Positions 51,481 through 60,389 are shown, counted from the first letter of the stretch. The stretch: 64,000 nucleotides of DNA from UBA9620 sp965220695 (GCA_965220695.1 OZ244838.1:1736001-1800000), one strand, 5' to 3'. Numbers and translations are program-made. Notes: generated by a model not told the origin, from the sequence alone.

Positions 51481-52626
51481 TTAGACCACGTACAGATCGA
51501 GCGGCACCGCGGTCAACAGCTCGTAGCCGGACTGGGTGACCACCACATCGTCCTCGAGACGGATACCGCCTTGCGACGGGAGATAGACGCCCGGCTCGAT
51601 CGTGAACACCATGCCGGCCTCCAACCGTACCTCGTGATCGGACCCGCCCGGCGCCGGCGGCGTGCGCCGGTGCCCGATACGAGGCGCTTCGTGCACCTCG
51701 ATCCCGAGTCCGTGCCCGGTAGCGTGCGCAAACGCGCTGCCGAGCCCGCGGTCGTCGAGCACCTGCCTGGCGGCTGCATCGACATCGCCAGCGGCCGCCC
51801 CGGGGCGCACCGCGGCGAGCGCCGCCCCATGGGCCGCGTGCACCGCGGCGTGCCACGCTACAGCGTTCGCGCCGGGTGGCCCGAGAGTGGCGACACGGGT
51901 CACATCGACGCAATAGCCGTCGAGCGCGCCGCCGAAATCCAGCAGAACGACGTCGCCCGTCTCGAGGACCCGCGCGCCGGGACGCGCATGAGGCAGGGCG
52001 GTGTTCGCGCCCGCTGCCACGATGGTCTCGAAGGCCGGACCCTCGAAACCGGCTGCACGGACGGCATGGTCGATGTCGGCCGCCACGTCCCGTTCGGCGC
52101 GCCCCGGCCGGAGGCCCGCCAGCACCGCCGCCATGACCCTGGAGATGCGCTCCCCCGCATCACGGAGGGTCGCCAGTTCATCGCTGTCCTTGACGACTCG
52201 GGCGGCCTCGACGGCGCCCGTCATCGGCCTCAGATCGATTCCGGCTTCAACCACCGCCGCCGCCAGCCAGTCGTGCCGCGCCACGGTGATGTGGTCTGCT
52301 TCCACACCTACACGACCGGGCCCGGCGCGCCGCAGGAGTTCAGCCACACGCTCCTCGTAGGACGCCACGACCTCGACCAGTCGCATGCCGGGGCAACCGG
52401 CATCCGAATCGAGCATTCCCTGCGCCGCACCGGCATACCGCGTGTCCACGATGAGGGTCACGTGGTCGGGGCCGGCCAACAGCATGCCGGCGCTGCCTCT
52501 GAAATTGGAGAGATAGAAGACGTTGGCCGGGTTGGTGACAAGCAGCGCCGAGACGCCGGCGCCCTCGAACCGGGCACGCAGCGCAGCCAGGCGATCGGCA
52601 AGACGAATCCCGGGGGCCGGCGGCAT
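51481..52626 (-). CDS. M24-family Xaa-Pro aminopeptidase-like protein
   Basis: 381 residues. A creatinase N-terminal domain (about 15-135, with NVFYLSNFRGSAGMLL) precedes the pita-bread catalytic domain. Metal-site motifs are ANTALPHARPG (His), VVLLDFGGALDGYCVDVTRV (two Asp), HATGHGLGIEVHEAPRI (His) and GMVFTIEPGVYLPSQGGIRL (Glu), with the last Glu in RLEDDVVVT. All five ligands appear present, so it should be active. Such genes neighbour accBC in many Gram-negative genomes. The start at 52626 is preceded by an open frame to 52716 that looks non-coding. It may head the transcript with accBC and thiE. Confidence 0.92.
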   Translation of the reverse strand: MPPAPGIRLADRLAALRARFEGAGVSALLVTNPANVFYLSNFRGSAGMLLAGPDHVTLIVDTRYAGAAQGMLDSDAGCPGMRLVEVVASYEERVAELLRRAGPGRVGVEADHITVARHDWLAAAVVEAGIDLRPMTGAVEAARVVKDSDELATLRDAGERISRVMAAVLAGLRPGRAERDVAADIDHAVRAAGFEGPAFETIVAAGANTALPHARPGARVLETGDVVLLDFGGALDGYCVDVTRVATLGPPGANAVAWHAAVHAAHGAALAAVRPGAAAGDVDAAARQVLDDRGLGSAFAHATGHGLGIEVHEAPRIGHRRTPPAPGGSDHEVRLEAGMVFTIEPGVYLPSQGGIRLEDDVVVTQSGYELLTAVPLDLYVV

Positions 52627-52843
52627 GCGATGATTCCGGTCGGACGGGCGTGTGGGCAGGCGATAGCCGACCTCGCAGCCTGTCGCGCCGCGTCCGTACA
52701 CACCATCGTACGACACTCGTGGCCCGGCGTTGGCGGCGCTGCGTGCGGCTGCATCGACGCACGGCGCCGAGCGGCACGCCGGCGTCGAAGACCTGACCTC
52801 GATGCGTGTGGCCGGTGCGCTCGTCCGACACGGCGCGTTCCCC

Positions 52844-54160
52844 TCACGGCAGGACGATGCGCGGCGTGAGGAAGATCATCAACTCGTCGGCGCTCTCGCT
52901 ACGGTCGCTGCTCTTGAACAGCCACCCCAACAGCGGGATGCGATGCAACAGCGGGGTGCGGTGGTTCCGCTCGGTCTGCGTGTGCTGTGCGATGCCGCCG
53001 ATCACGGTGGTCTCGCCGTCCCCCACCTGGACAGTCGTCAGCGCCCGTTGCGTGACGATGGATGGAATCGGCGGGTCGCCGATTGCCCGGCTGAAATCGG
53101 CGTACGCGTTCTCGAGCTCGACGTGCATGAGAACCGTGTCGGACGCCGTGATCTGCGGCGTCACCCGCAGCGTCAGGGCCGCATCCTTGAACTGCACCGT
53201 GACCGTGTTGTTCGCGACCGTTTGATAGGGAATCTGGTCACCCTGCAGGATCTCGGCCTCGGCGTTGTTCTGGGTCGTCACCCGCGGGCTCGAGATGATC
53301 GACAGGCGACCCTGGCTCTCGAGGGCCGACAACACGACATCGAGATCGAGGGATCCGCTCACCGAGCCCATGGTGATGCCCAGCGCCGTCGTGGCCGTGG
53401 TGACCGCGAGATCGACCGCGTGTGACGGGCGCTCCCCTGTCGGCCCCTGCGGGTCGAGCGGCGAGGGCGCTGCCCCCCCTGACGCGTCCCTGCGGCCGAA
53501 CACGCCCCACTGCACGCCCAGAGCGCGGGCCGACTCGTGGCCCGCCTGCACGATACGCGCCTCGATCTCGACCTGCGGCTCGGCGCGATCGAGCGTATCG
53601 AGCAGACGGTCCACCATGGCCACGCGATCGGAAATGTCCCTGATGATGAGCGTGTTCGTCCGGGCATCGGTGAAGACCTCGCCGCGGGGCGACAGGGTCG
53701 TGCTGGTGACCACTGGGACCAGATCGTCGGCCCGCGCGTAGCTGAGGCTTCTCGTGAACATCACGAGTTCACCCGCCTCCGCTTCGCGCTGGGCGAGCAG
53801 CGCGCGGTCCTCCGCTTCCTGCTGCAACTGCTGAACCGACGTGATGCGCACGACGGTGCCGTCGACTTCATAGTCGAGATTGTTCGCGCGCAGGATCACG
53901 TCGAACGCCTGATCCCAGGGGACGCTGGTGAGGGCGACATCGACCTCTCCGACGACGCTGGGATCGATGACGATGTTCAACCCGCTGATCTCGGCAAAGA
54001 TGCGGAGTACGGCGCGGAGATCGGCTCGTTGAAAATCGAAGCTCACCGGGTCGCCGGTATACTCGCGCCGCGTCGCGCCGGCTTGTCCGGACGGCTGGGC
54101 TGCGGCGCCGTCGTGGACCAGCATGGACAACAGGACGACACACGGTGCCCAGCGGGTCAT
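52844..54160 (-). CDS. pilQ: Type IV pilus secretin PilQ, short form without AMIN domains
   Basis: 438 residues, compared with about 600-900 in most PilQ. Signal peptide 1-21, a secretin/TonB short N-terminal domain (about 35-105: VSFDFQRADLRAVLRIFAEI), one NolW-type N domain (about 130-190: GEVFTDARTNTLIIRDISD) and the secretin C-terminal domain (about 195-438) with VEIEARIVQAGHESARALGV and GDGETTVIGGIAQHTQTE. The peptidoglycan-binding AMIN domains are missing. The protein forms the outer-membrane pore of the type IV pilus. Its start overlaps the PilP stop by ATGA; it is last in pilMNOPQ. Confidence 0.95.
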   Translation of the reverse strand: MTRWAPCVVLLSMLVHDGAAAQPSGQAGATRREYTGDPVSFDFQRADLRAVLRIFAEISGLNIVIDPSVVGEVDVALTSVPWDQAFDVILRANNLDYEVDGTVVRITSVQQLQQEAEDRALLAQREAEAGELVMFTRSLSYARADDLVPVVTSTTLSPRGEVFTDARTNTLIIRDISDRVAMVDRLLDTLDRAEPQVEIEARIVQAGHESARALGVQWGVFGRRDASGGAAPSPLDPQGPTGERPSHAVDLAVTTATTALGITMGSVSGSLDLDVVLSALESQGRLSIISSPRVTTQNNAEAEILQGDQIPYQTVANNTVTVQFKDAALTLRVTPQITASDTVLMHVELENAYADFSRAIGDPPIPSIVTQRALTTVQVGDGETTVIGGIAQHTQTERNHRTPLLHRIPLLGWLFKSSDRSESADELMIFLTPRIVLP

Positions 54161-54654
54161 CGATCCTCCTCCGGGTCTCGCAGGTGCTTCCGCACCTCGC
54201 GCGCGGCGACCTCGAGGCGCGGATCAGACGTGTCGTGCAAGAAGACGATGGTCTCGGCGGTGATCTCCCGCACGGTCCCGTCGTACAGTCGATGCCCTGG
54301 ACGCACGACGTACGTTCGCCGGTCCGGAGCCTCGAGTACGGCCAGATAGGCCCCCGCGCTCAGGACGACCCCGCGCAACACCACCTCGTCGACGCTGAGT
54401 CCAGGCAACCCCTCGGGACGCTCGGTGACGGCCGGCGGGTCATCCCCGAGACTCAACAGACTGACGAACGGATCCCTCCGCGTTCCAGCGTCGTAGGTGT
54501 AGATACCTGGCGCCGTGGTGGAGGGGGTTGGATCGCCCGCAGACTCGGACGCTGCAGTCGGTTGTGCGAACACCGCGGCCGCCGGACAGACCGCACCGGC
54601 GATGCCGGCCAGCAGCATGACCGCCGCGTGCTCGCGAAAGATTGGATACGTCAT
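54157..54654 (-). CDS. pilP: Type IV pilus inner-membrane alignment protein PilP
   Basis: 165 residues. A hydrophobic leader (AAVMLLAGIAGAVCPAAAVF) precedes a Ser/Thr/Ala/Pro linker, the RDPFVSLL motif that PilP family members share (about 60-68), and a beta domain of about 80 residues ending in EITAETIVFLHDTS. PilP couples the PilMNO inner-membrane complex to the PilQ secretin. Coupled to pilQ by an ATGA overlap and 12 nt downstream of pilO. The leader contains a Cys (GAVC) that might serve as a lipobox. Confidence 0.9.
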   Translation of the reverse strand: MTYPIFREHAAVMLLAGIAGAVCPAAAVFAQPTAASESAGDPTPSTTAPGIYTYDAGTRRDPFVSLLSLGDDPPAVTERPEGLPGLSVDEVVLRGVVLSAGAYLAVLEAPDRRTYVVRPGHRLYDGTVREITAETIVFLHDTSDPRLEVAAREVRKHLRDPEEDR

Positions 54655-54666
54655 GCGTGGTGACCC

Positions 54667-55284
54667 TCAGGACGCCGGGACGGGTACGACCGCTGGTCGT
54701 GCCTCGAGCGTATCGAGCAATACGAACGTGGTCGCCGTGCATTCGGCCGTGATCGTGAGGTGGGGTTCAGACGGATCGGTCGCACGGATGACGACGTCGC
54801 TCACGCGGATGATGCGGGACAACCTGCTGAGGCGATCGAAGAACACGACGAGATCGTGATACGTCCCGTCGAGCTGCAGCCGATACGGCCACTCTGTGTG
54901 CATCTCGAGGGTGACCGCTGTTTGCGGCCGGAACGCGCGAATGGTCAGGTTCGACCGCTCTGCCACCGACTGCAATCGCCGCAAGGACTCGGACACATCT
55001 TCCTGCGCCGGCGTGGCCGCGCGCAGCATCTCGAGGCGGCGACTCAGACTGTCGACTTCGACCTGATACGCGGCCAGCTCGACGGCGTCCTGGCTCGCCC
55101 GTGTCAGATCCGCCCGTCTGGCGTCGAGCTCGGCCCGCTGCTGTTCCTGCGCGGCTACATGCGGAGCGAGGTAATACACCCGGACGACGACCTGCACGGC
55201 GACGGCCACCGCGAGGACCGTCGCGATCTGTCCGTACCACGGCAGCGTGTCGTAACCCAACGTCACGATCTCCCTCCCGACCAT
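54667..55284 (-). CDS. pilO: Type IV pilus assembly protein PilO
   Basis: 205 residues. One transmembrane helix near 20-42 (IATVLAVAVAVQVVVRVYY) is followed by a coiled coil (about 48-100: EQQRAELDARRADLTRASQD) and a ferredoxin-like C-terminal domain with LQLDGTYHDLVVFFDRLSRL. PilO pairs with PilN to form the periplasmic part of the pilus motor platform. It lies 96 nt after pilN, the only larger gap in the pil cluster; that gap contains no gene. Confidence 0.92.
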   Translation of the reverse strand: MVGREIVTLGYDTLPWYGQIATVLAVAVAVQVVVRVYYLAPHVAAQEQQRAELDARRADLTRASQDAVELAAYQVEVDSLSRRLEMLRAATPAQEDVSESLRRLQSVAERSNLTIRAFRPQTAVTLEMHTEWPYRLQLDGTYHDLVVFFDRLSRLSRIIRVSDVVIRATDPSEPHLTITAECTATTFVLLDTLEARPAVVPVPAS

Positions 55285-55380
55285 CAGTCAGACAGCAACC
55301 AGCGGTGGCGCACGTCGATGCACTGCGCTCGCGGCCGCCGCCGCGTCGTGCCGCTTGCACACCGGCACGCCGGACGCCGC

Positions 55381-55947
55381 TCAGGACTCGGGGCGCATGA
55401 ATTCCGCGCGCAACTCGAACCGGATCACGTCTCTCTCGCCGTGCGACTCGAGTTGCGAGTCGACAATCTCGACCGGCACCGCGAAGAAACCGGACGCCTC
55501 CAGCCCCATGACGAGATCGGAGAGGCGAGTCAGATCGATGGCCCGTCCCTGCACGGTGACCTCGGCGTCGACCTGACGGAACTCCGTGAACCACACGCCT
55601 TCCGGCAGCGCCCGACTGATCTGATCGAGCAGACGCACCAGCGAGGTCCGGTCGTCGCGGAGCGCTTCGATCAATGCCACCCTCCGCGCCAACCGGGCGC
55701 TCCGTGACTCGAAGTCGTTCCGCATGGCGACCACCTCCGCCATCGCGGCCAATTCCTGGTCCGCCTCTCGAATCTGATCGTCCAGCCTGAGCGATTCACC
55801 GCGCACGGAGAACACCTGCCAGCCCGTGAGGGCCAGCACTGTCACCCCGATTGCGCCGCACGCCAGGGTCACGCGCCGGGTCGAATCGTGGCCCGCGCGG
55901 GCTGTCGGGCGGGCGCTGTGGACCGCCATCAGATTGATTCGAATCAT
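55381..55947 (-). CDS. pilN: Type IV pilus assembly protein PilN
   Basis: 188 residues. MIRINLMAVHSARPTARAGH is the INL-type N-terminus that binds PilM. A transmembrane helix (LACGAIGVTVLALTGWQVFS, about 30-50), a coiled-coil stretch (about 55-85) and a C-terminal domain with GVWFTEFRQVDAEVTVQGRA follow. Its ATG overlaps the pilM stop by ATGA, so PilM and PilN are translated together. Confidence 0.93.
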   Translation of the reverse strand: MIRINLMAVHSARPTARAGHDSTRRVTLACGAIGVTVLALTGWQVFSVRGESLRLDDQIREADQELAAMAEVVAMRNDFESRSARLARRVALIEALRDDRTSLVRLLDQISRALPEGVWFTEFRQVDAEVTVQGRAIDLTRLSDLVMGLEASGFFAVPVEIVDSQLESHGERDVIRFELRAEFMRPES

Positions 55948-57008
55948 CGGTCGCCTGCCCGGCGCAGGGCGAGTCCGACCGCAACCGCGGCGGTCGACGC
56001 GAGCTCCCGCTGCTGGTTCTCGGACACCCCCGTAGTGTCGAATGCAATCCGCCGAAACGGATCGAGCACCGAGACCGGCAGTTCGAACCAGTTCTCGATT
56101 GCGCTCTCGAATCCCTGGATGCCGGCGGCGCCGCCGCTCAGGACGAGCCGGTCGATACGGCCCGAAACGGCGGTCGATTTGAAGAAATCGATCGTCTTTT
56201 CGATCTCCAGCAGGAGATTCTCGGTGACTGCCCTGATCGTCGGGACAGCGTCCGCGAATGTCGCGCCGCCAGCGGACACTCCGCGCTTGAGCAGGTCAGC
56301 GTCGTCGAACGTGAGGCTCAGGTCCTTCTGGATCGCCTCGGTGCAGGCGTTTCCGCCGATCGACGTGTCGCGCGTGAACTGCGACCGCCCACCCTTGACG
56401 ATATTGACGTTGACGGCGCTGGCGCCGGCGTTGATCAGGATCGTGGTCCCGGCCATGTCGTTGCCATAGTTCGCCTCGAATGCATTCTGCAGGGCAAACG
56501 CATCGACGTCGACGACCACCGGCACCCGTCCCGCCAGCGTGATGACGTCGGTAAAGTCGGCGATTTTCTCCTTCTTGGCCGCGACGAGCAGTATCTCCAT
56601 CGTGGCGTGATCGCTGCCATCGGAACCGGCCTGGAGTATCTGGTAGTCGAGATTGACGTCCTGGAGGTCGAACGGAATGAGTTGCGCTGCCTCCCAGCGG
56701 ATGGATTCGGCCAACTCGTCGTCACTCATGACGGGCAGCGCAATCTTCTTGATCATCACGCCATTGCCCGGCACCGACGCCGCAACGTTCCTGGTCTTGA
56801 TGCGAGTGCGGTCGAAGACTCGCCGAATGGCCTCGGCCACCGCCCGGCTGTCCCTGCATGCGCCCTCCACGACGCTGTGCGGCGGTACGGGCTCGCTGCC
56901 GATGGCCGACACCCGGTACCCGTTGCCGGACTGATCCAGTTCGACGGCCTTGACGGCGCTCGACCCGATATCCAATCCGACCAGCGATGCCGTCCGACGA
57001 AAGAACAT
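55944..57008 (-). CDS. pilM: Type IV pilus actin-like ATPase PilM
   Basis: 354 residues. FtsA/actin-like cytosolic ATPase that binds PilN. ASLVGLDIGSSAVKAVELDQ is the phosphate-1 loop, TTILINAGASAVNVNIVKGG the phosphate-2 motif, and RLVLSGGAAGIQGFESAIEN the adenosine loop. Start at 57008 (MFFRRTASLVGLD) matches the family; an ATG at 57107 would add 33 residues across the divergent promoter region. It is first in pilMNOPQ and is transcribed away from rplM; the two starts are 178 nt apart. I could not find a clear promoter for the pil direction. Confidence 0.95.
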   Translation of the reverse strand: MFFRRTASLVGLDIGSSAVKAVELDQSGNGYRVSAIGSEPVPPHSVVEGACRDSRAVAEAIRRVFDRTRIKTRNVAASVPGNGVMIKKIALPVMSDDELAESIRWEAAQLIPFDLQDVNLDYQILQAGSDGSDHATMEILLVAAKKEKIADFTDVITLAGRVPVVVDVDAFALQNAFEANYGNDMAGTTILINAGASAVNVNIVKGGRSQFTRDTSIGGNACTEAIQKDLSLTFDDADLLKRGVSAGGATFADAVPTIRAVTENLLLEIEKTIDFFKSTAVSGRIDRLVLSGGAAGIQGFESAIENWFELPVSVLDPFRRIAFDTTGVSENQQRELASTAAVAVGLALRRAGDR

Positions 57009-57115
57009 ATGGTTTCCGCGATCCGTTCCTCGAGCACAATCTTTGCAAGATCCGATCCGAAACATGTGCGCGTTCTCGAGCCCAGGCTCGGAAGGCGTCA
57101 CAGGCACCCGTTTTC

Positions 57116-57144
57116 TTGACAGTCACGCTAATTGCGCGTAGCAT
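57116..57144 (+). promoter_or_regulatory. Promoter of the rplM ribosomal operon
   Basis: A consensus -35 TTGACA at 57116-57121 and TAGCAT at 57139-57144 are separated by 17 nt, giving a start near 57151 and a leader of about 36 nt before rplM. This matches the strong constitutive promoter expected for ribosomal protein genes. Confidence 0.7.
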
Positions 57145-57186
57145 CGGAGTTTACGTTTGTGGCCGCGAGGGACCACCGGAGCAGTA

Positions 57187-57618
57187 ATGTCAACGTATGT
57201 ACCCACACCGTCCTCTGTTGACCGACAGTGGCATGTCATCGACGCGGGCGAGCAGGTCCTGGGGCGGGTGGCCACCGTGGCGGCCAGGCTGTTGCAGGGC
57301 AAGCACAAGCCGCGCTACGCACCGTTCCTTGACACGGGCGATTTCGTCATCATCACCAATGCCGCCGGCGTGAAACTGACCGGCGCCAAGGAAGACCAGA
57401 AACTGTACCGTCGCCATAGCGGGTACACAGGCGGACTTCGCGAAGAACGCGCCAAGATCGTGCGTCAGCGACAACCGGAACGTCTGGTGGAGGAAGCGGT
57501 GCGCGGCATGCTGCCGAAGAACAAGCTGGGCAAGGCGATGTATCGCAAGTTGAAAGTGTATGGCGGATCCGTGCATCCGCACGCGGCACAGCAACCCACC
57601 CCACTCGAGGTGTCCTGA
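57187..57618 (+). CDS. rplM: 50S ribosomal protein L13
   Basis: 143 residues, normal L13 size. RQWHVIDAGEQVLGRVATVA is the family start, GDFVIITNAAGVKLTGAKED and YRRHSGYTGGLREERAKIVR are the core, and VRGMLPKNKLGKAMYRKLKV the C-terminal signature. L13 is an early-assembling large-subunit protein. ATG 57187 has GGAG before it; an in-frame ATG at 57157 adds 10 residues with no similarity. The rpsI GTG follows after one nucleotide. Confidence 0.98.
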   Translation: MSTYVPTPSSVDRQWHVIDAGEQVLGRVATVAARLLQGKHKPRYAPFLDTGDFVIITNAAGVKLTGAKEDQKLYRRHSGYTGGLREERAKIVRQRQPERLVEEAVRGMLPKNKLGKAMYRKLKVYGGSVHPHAAQQPTPLEVS

Positions 57619-57619
57619 C

Positions 57620-58012
57620 GTGACGGCGACGATTTTCTATGGGACAGGCCGGCGCAAGTCGTCGACCGCACGCGTGTTTCTGAGGCCCGGCTCCGGTGAA
57701 ATCGAACTCAAGGGATCGTCCCTCGAGAAACGGTTTCCGTCAGCCGCCGCCCGCACCCGCATCAAGGAACCGCTCGAAGTCGCCGAGGCGACCACGAAGG
57801 TCAACATTCTGGCCACCGCCAAAGGGGGCGGCGTCACCGGTCAGGCTGACGCGTTGCGGCTGGGCATCGCGCGGGCGCTCGTGGAGTTCGACCCCGATCT
57901 GCGGCCCCTGCTGAAGAAAGCCGGCATGCTCACGCGAGACGCCAGAATCAAGGAACGGAAGAAGTACGGACTGGCCGGCGCCCGCAAGCGCTTCCAGTTC
58001 AGCAAGCGCTAG
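57620..58012 (+). CDS. rpsI: 30S ribosomal protein S9
   Basis: 130 residues from GTG. FYGTGRRKSSTARVFLRPGS is the S9 start, GGGVTGQADALRLGIARALV the central signature, and the C-terminal tail ending in FQFSKR reaches the P-site tRNA. GTG 57620 is supported by GAGGTG just upstream and by homology; the open frame beginning at 57560 would overlap the rplM 3' end. Co-transcribed with rplM, a universal arrangement. Confidence 0.98.
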   Translation: MTATIFYGTGRRKSSTARVFLRPGSGEIELKGSSLEKRFPSAAARTRIKEPLEVAEATTKVNILATAKGGGVTGQADALRLGIARALVEFDPDLRPLLKKAGMLTRDARIKERKKYGLAGARKRFQFSKR

Positions 58013-58043
58013 ACGTGCGCGGCCCCACGGGGATGGAGGAAGC

Positions 58044-58826
58044 TTGACGCCGATTGCGATTACGGATCTGCTCGAGGCCGGTGTGCATTTCGGACACCAG
58101 ACCAAACGTTGGAACCCGAAGATGAAGCCGTACATCTTCGGCGCGCGAAACGGAATCTATATCATCGACCTCGCCAAGACAGCCGAATTGTTCGACCAGG
58201 CTGAGGCGTTCGTCCGCGATCTCACAGCCAACGGCAAGACTGTCCTGTTCGTCGGTACCAAGCGTCAGGCTCAGGACATCATCGTCGAGGAAGCGCAGCG
58301 TTGCGGGATGTATTTCGTCAATCAGCGCTGGTTGGGCGGTCTGCTGACCAACTTCGTGACGATTCAGCGCAGCATCGCGCGTCTACGGGATCTCGAGGCG
58401 ATGGCTGAAGACGGGCGTTACGACACGATCTCGAAGAAGGAAATCGCCCGTATCGAGAAAGAGAAACGGAAGCTGCACAAGAATCTCGACGGCATCCGCC
58501 ACATGGCAAGGCTACCGGACGCCATGTTCGTCGTCGACACCCGCAAGGAAAAGATTGCGGTGGATGAAGCCCGAACGCTGAAGATACCGGTCATCGGGAT
58601 CGTCGACACCAACTGCGACCCCGACGACGTGGACTATCTGATTCCGGGTAACGACGACGCCTTGAGGTCCATTCGTCTCTTTCTGTCCCGCATCGCCGAT
58701 GCGGCAATCAACGGACGCAGTCTTCGCGACGCTGCGTCCAAGGCTCCGGCAGCCGGTCCGCCGCAGGACGCCGCTACGCCCGTCCCCAAGAAGCCGGAAA
58801 CGGCCGTGGCGCCGGCCGCCGTCTGA
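58044..58826 (+). CDS. rpsB: 30S ribosomal protein S2
   Basis: 260 residues from TTG 58044, with GGAGGA placed well before it. Motifs are LLEAGVHFGHQTKRWNPKMK, IYIIDLAKTAELFDQAEAFV, NQRWLGGLLTNFVTIQRSIA and VIGIVDTNCDPDDVDYLIPG. The last 45 residues are a Pro/Ala/Lys-rich tail beyond the conserved fold. S2 binds late to the small subunit with S1. No non-ATG alternative upstream fits; this is one of several TTG/GTG starts in the operon. Confidence 0.98.
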   Translation: MTPIAITDLLEAGVHFGHQTKRWNPKMKPYIFGARNGIYIIDLAKTAELFDQAEAFVRDLTANGKTVLFVGTKRQAQDIIVEEAQRCGMYFVNQRWLGGLLTNFVTIQRSIARLRDLEAMAEDGRYDTISKKEIARIEKEKRKLHKNLDGIRHMARLPDAMFVVDTRKEKIAVDEARTLKIPVIGIVDTNCDPDDVDYLIPGNDDALRSIRLFLSRIADAAINGRSLRDAASKAPAAGPPQDAATPVPKKPETAVAPAAV

Positions 58827-58937
58827 CCGCTCGTTCGTGTGCCGACCCACGGCGCCGGCAACAAGCCGGCGTTTGCTGCGTACCCGCCACGTCGTCAACA
58901 CCATTACAGACGCGCGCCGCGCCGAGGACATTTGAAC

Positions 58938-59540
58938 ATGGCAATCAGTGCCGCACAGGTGAAAGAGCTTCGCGAAAAGACTCAGGCCGGGTTCATGGAC
59001 TGCAAGTCGGCCCTGACCGACGCCGGGGGAGACATGGACAAGGCGGTGACCATCCTCCGGACCCGCGGACAGGCGCGCGCCGCCAAACGTTCGGGCCGCG
59101 GCACCAGCCAGGGCATCGTCGGCAGCTACATTCACATGGGCGGCCAGGTCGGCGTGCTGATCGAAGTCGACTGCGAGTCCGACTTCGTGGCCCGCACCGA
59201 CGAATTTCAGAAGCTGGTCCACGAAATCGCCCTGCATATCGCGGCGGCGAATCCGACCTATCTCTCCAGGAACGATGTGCCGGACACGGTCATCGAACAG
59301 GAGAATGGCATTTTCCGGGCACAGTTGGAGGGCTCCAACAAGCCGCCCGCGGTGATCGAGAAGATCGTCGAGGGCAAGCTCAACAGCTTCTACCGGCAGG
59401 TGGTGCTGCTCGACCAGCCGTCCATCCGTGACCCCAAGACATCGGTGGCGGATCTCGTCACGGCAGCGATCGCCACGATGGGCGAGAACATCACGGTCGC
59501 GCGATTCGCCCGTTTCAAGGTCGGCGAGGCAGCAGATTGA
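58938..59540 (+). CDS. tsf: Elongation factor Ts, short form
   Basis: 200 residues, compared with about 280 in E. coli, so the short form with a single core subdomain, as in Thermus-like EF-Ts. The N-terminal UBA-like domain (AAQVKELREKTQAGFMDCKS) carries the TDFxxR-equivalent contact to EF-Tu. The core has YIHMGGQVGVLIEVDCESDF and a C-terminal helical hairpin with MGENITVARFARFKVGE. It is the nucleotide-exchange factor for EF-Tu. Start 58938 is the first ATG matching the family; rpsB lies 111 nt upstream. Confidence 0.97.
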   Translation: MAISAAQVKELREKTQAGFMDCKSALTDAGGDMDKAVTILRTRGQARAAKRSGRGTSQGIVGSYIHMGGQVGVLIEVDCESDFVARTDEFQKLVHEIALHIAAANPTYLSRNDVPDTVIEQENGIFRAQLEGSNKPPAVIEKIVEGKLNSFYRQVVLLDQPSIRDPKTSVADLVTAAIATMGENITVARFARFKVGEAAD

Positions 59541-59655
59541 GCCGTTTCGGTGGCGAACCATCCACTCCGCGCCGCGGGCTTCCACGGGCGGCGGCGGGCC
59601 GGCGGGCGGGCAACGCGGGCGGCTGCCGCTGAGCTTTCGTCACAGGCGCCTACGC

Positions 59656-59661
59656 TATAAT
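59656..59661 (+). promoter_or_regulatory. Consensus -10 box just upstream of pyrH
   Basis: TATAAT at 59656-59661 lies 11 nt before the pyrH ATG at 59673. A start about 7 nt downstream would leave a leader of only 4-5 nt. The -35 region (CTTTCG near 59634) is weak. No Shine-Dalgarno sequence stands before the ATG, which fits near-leaderless initiation. Confidence 0.55.
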
Positions 59662-59672
59662 CCCCTCATTCG

Positions 59673-60389
59673 ATGTCTGCTCCCGTGTATCGGCGGGTCC
59701 TGCTGAAGCTCTCGGGCGAAGCGCTCATGGGCAGTCGATCCTACGGGATCGACCCTGTGGTGGCCGATCAGATCGCTGCAGAAGTCACGGAGGTGCGTGA
59801 GTTCGGCGTCGAGCTGGCCGTCGTGATCGGCGGGGGCAACATCTTTCGCGGCCTGGCCGGCAGCGCCAGGGGCATGGACCGGACGACGGCGGACAACATG
59901 GGCATGTTGGCCACGGTCATGAATGCCCTGGCCCTGTCGGATGCCCTCGAGCGGCATGGCGCCGACACGCGGGTGCTGTCCGCCATCGAGATGCGCACGG
60001 TGGCGGAACCGTTCATCAGACGGCGCGCCATCCGCCACCTGGAGAAGGGGCGGATCGTGCTGTTCGCCGCCGGTACGGGCAATCCCTATTTCAGCACCGA
60101 CACGGCCGCCGCGCTGCGTGCGATGGAGATTCGGGCCGATGTCATCATGAAGGCGACGAAAGTCGACGGTATCTTCACGGCCGACCCGGCGTCGGACCCG
60201 ACGGCGACCAGGTTGGACACGCTGTCCCACATCGAGGTACTCGAGCGGCGGCTCAACGTCATGGACTCTACCGCCATTTCGCTATGCATGGACAACAGGC
60301 TGCCTATCGTCGTGTTCAACCTGACGACACGGGGAAACGTGCGACGGGCAGTGATGGGCGAGATGGTCGGGTCCATGGTCACCACGTGA
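59673..60389 (+). CDS. pyrH: UMP kinase
   Basis: 238 residues of the amino-acid-kinase-fold uridylate kinase. YRRVLLKLSGEALMGSRSYG is the ATP-binding start; ELAVVIGGGNIFRGLAGSAR and ADNMGMLATVMNALALSDAL belong to the UMP site. FAAGTGNPYFSTDTAAALRA and KATKVDGIFTADPASDPTAT are the ATP-site signatures. It phosphorylates UMP to UDP. The spacer from tsf is 132 nt and holds its own -10, so pyrH-frr may have an internal promoter. Confidence 0.98.
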   Translation: MSAPVYRRVLLKLSGEALMGSRSYGIDPVVADQIAAEVTEVREFGVELAVVIGGGNIFRGLAGSARGMDRTTADNMGMLATVMNALALSDALERHGADTRVLSAIEMRTVAEPFIRRRAIRHLEKGRIVLFAAGTGNPYFSTDTAAALRAMEIRADVIMKATKVDGIFTADPASDPTATRLDTLSHIEVLERRLNVMDSTAISLCMDNRLPIVVFNLTTRGNVRRAVMGEMVGSMVTT

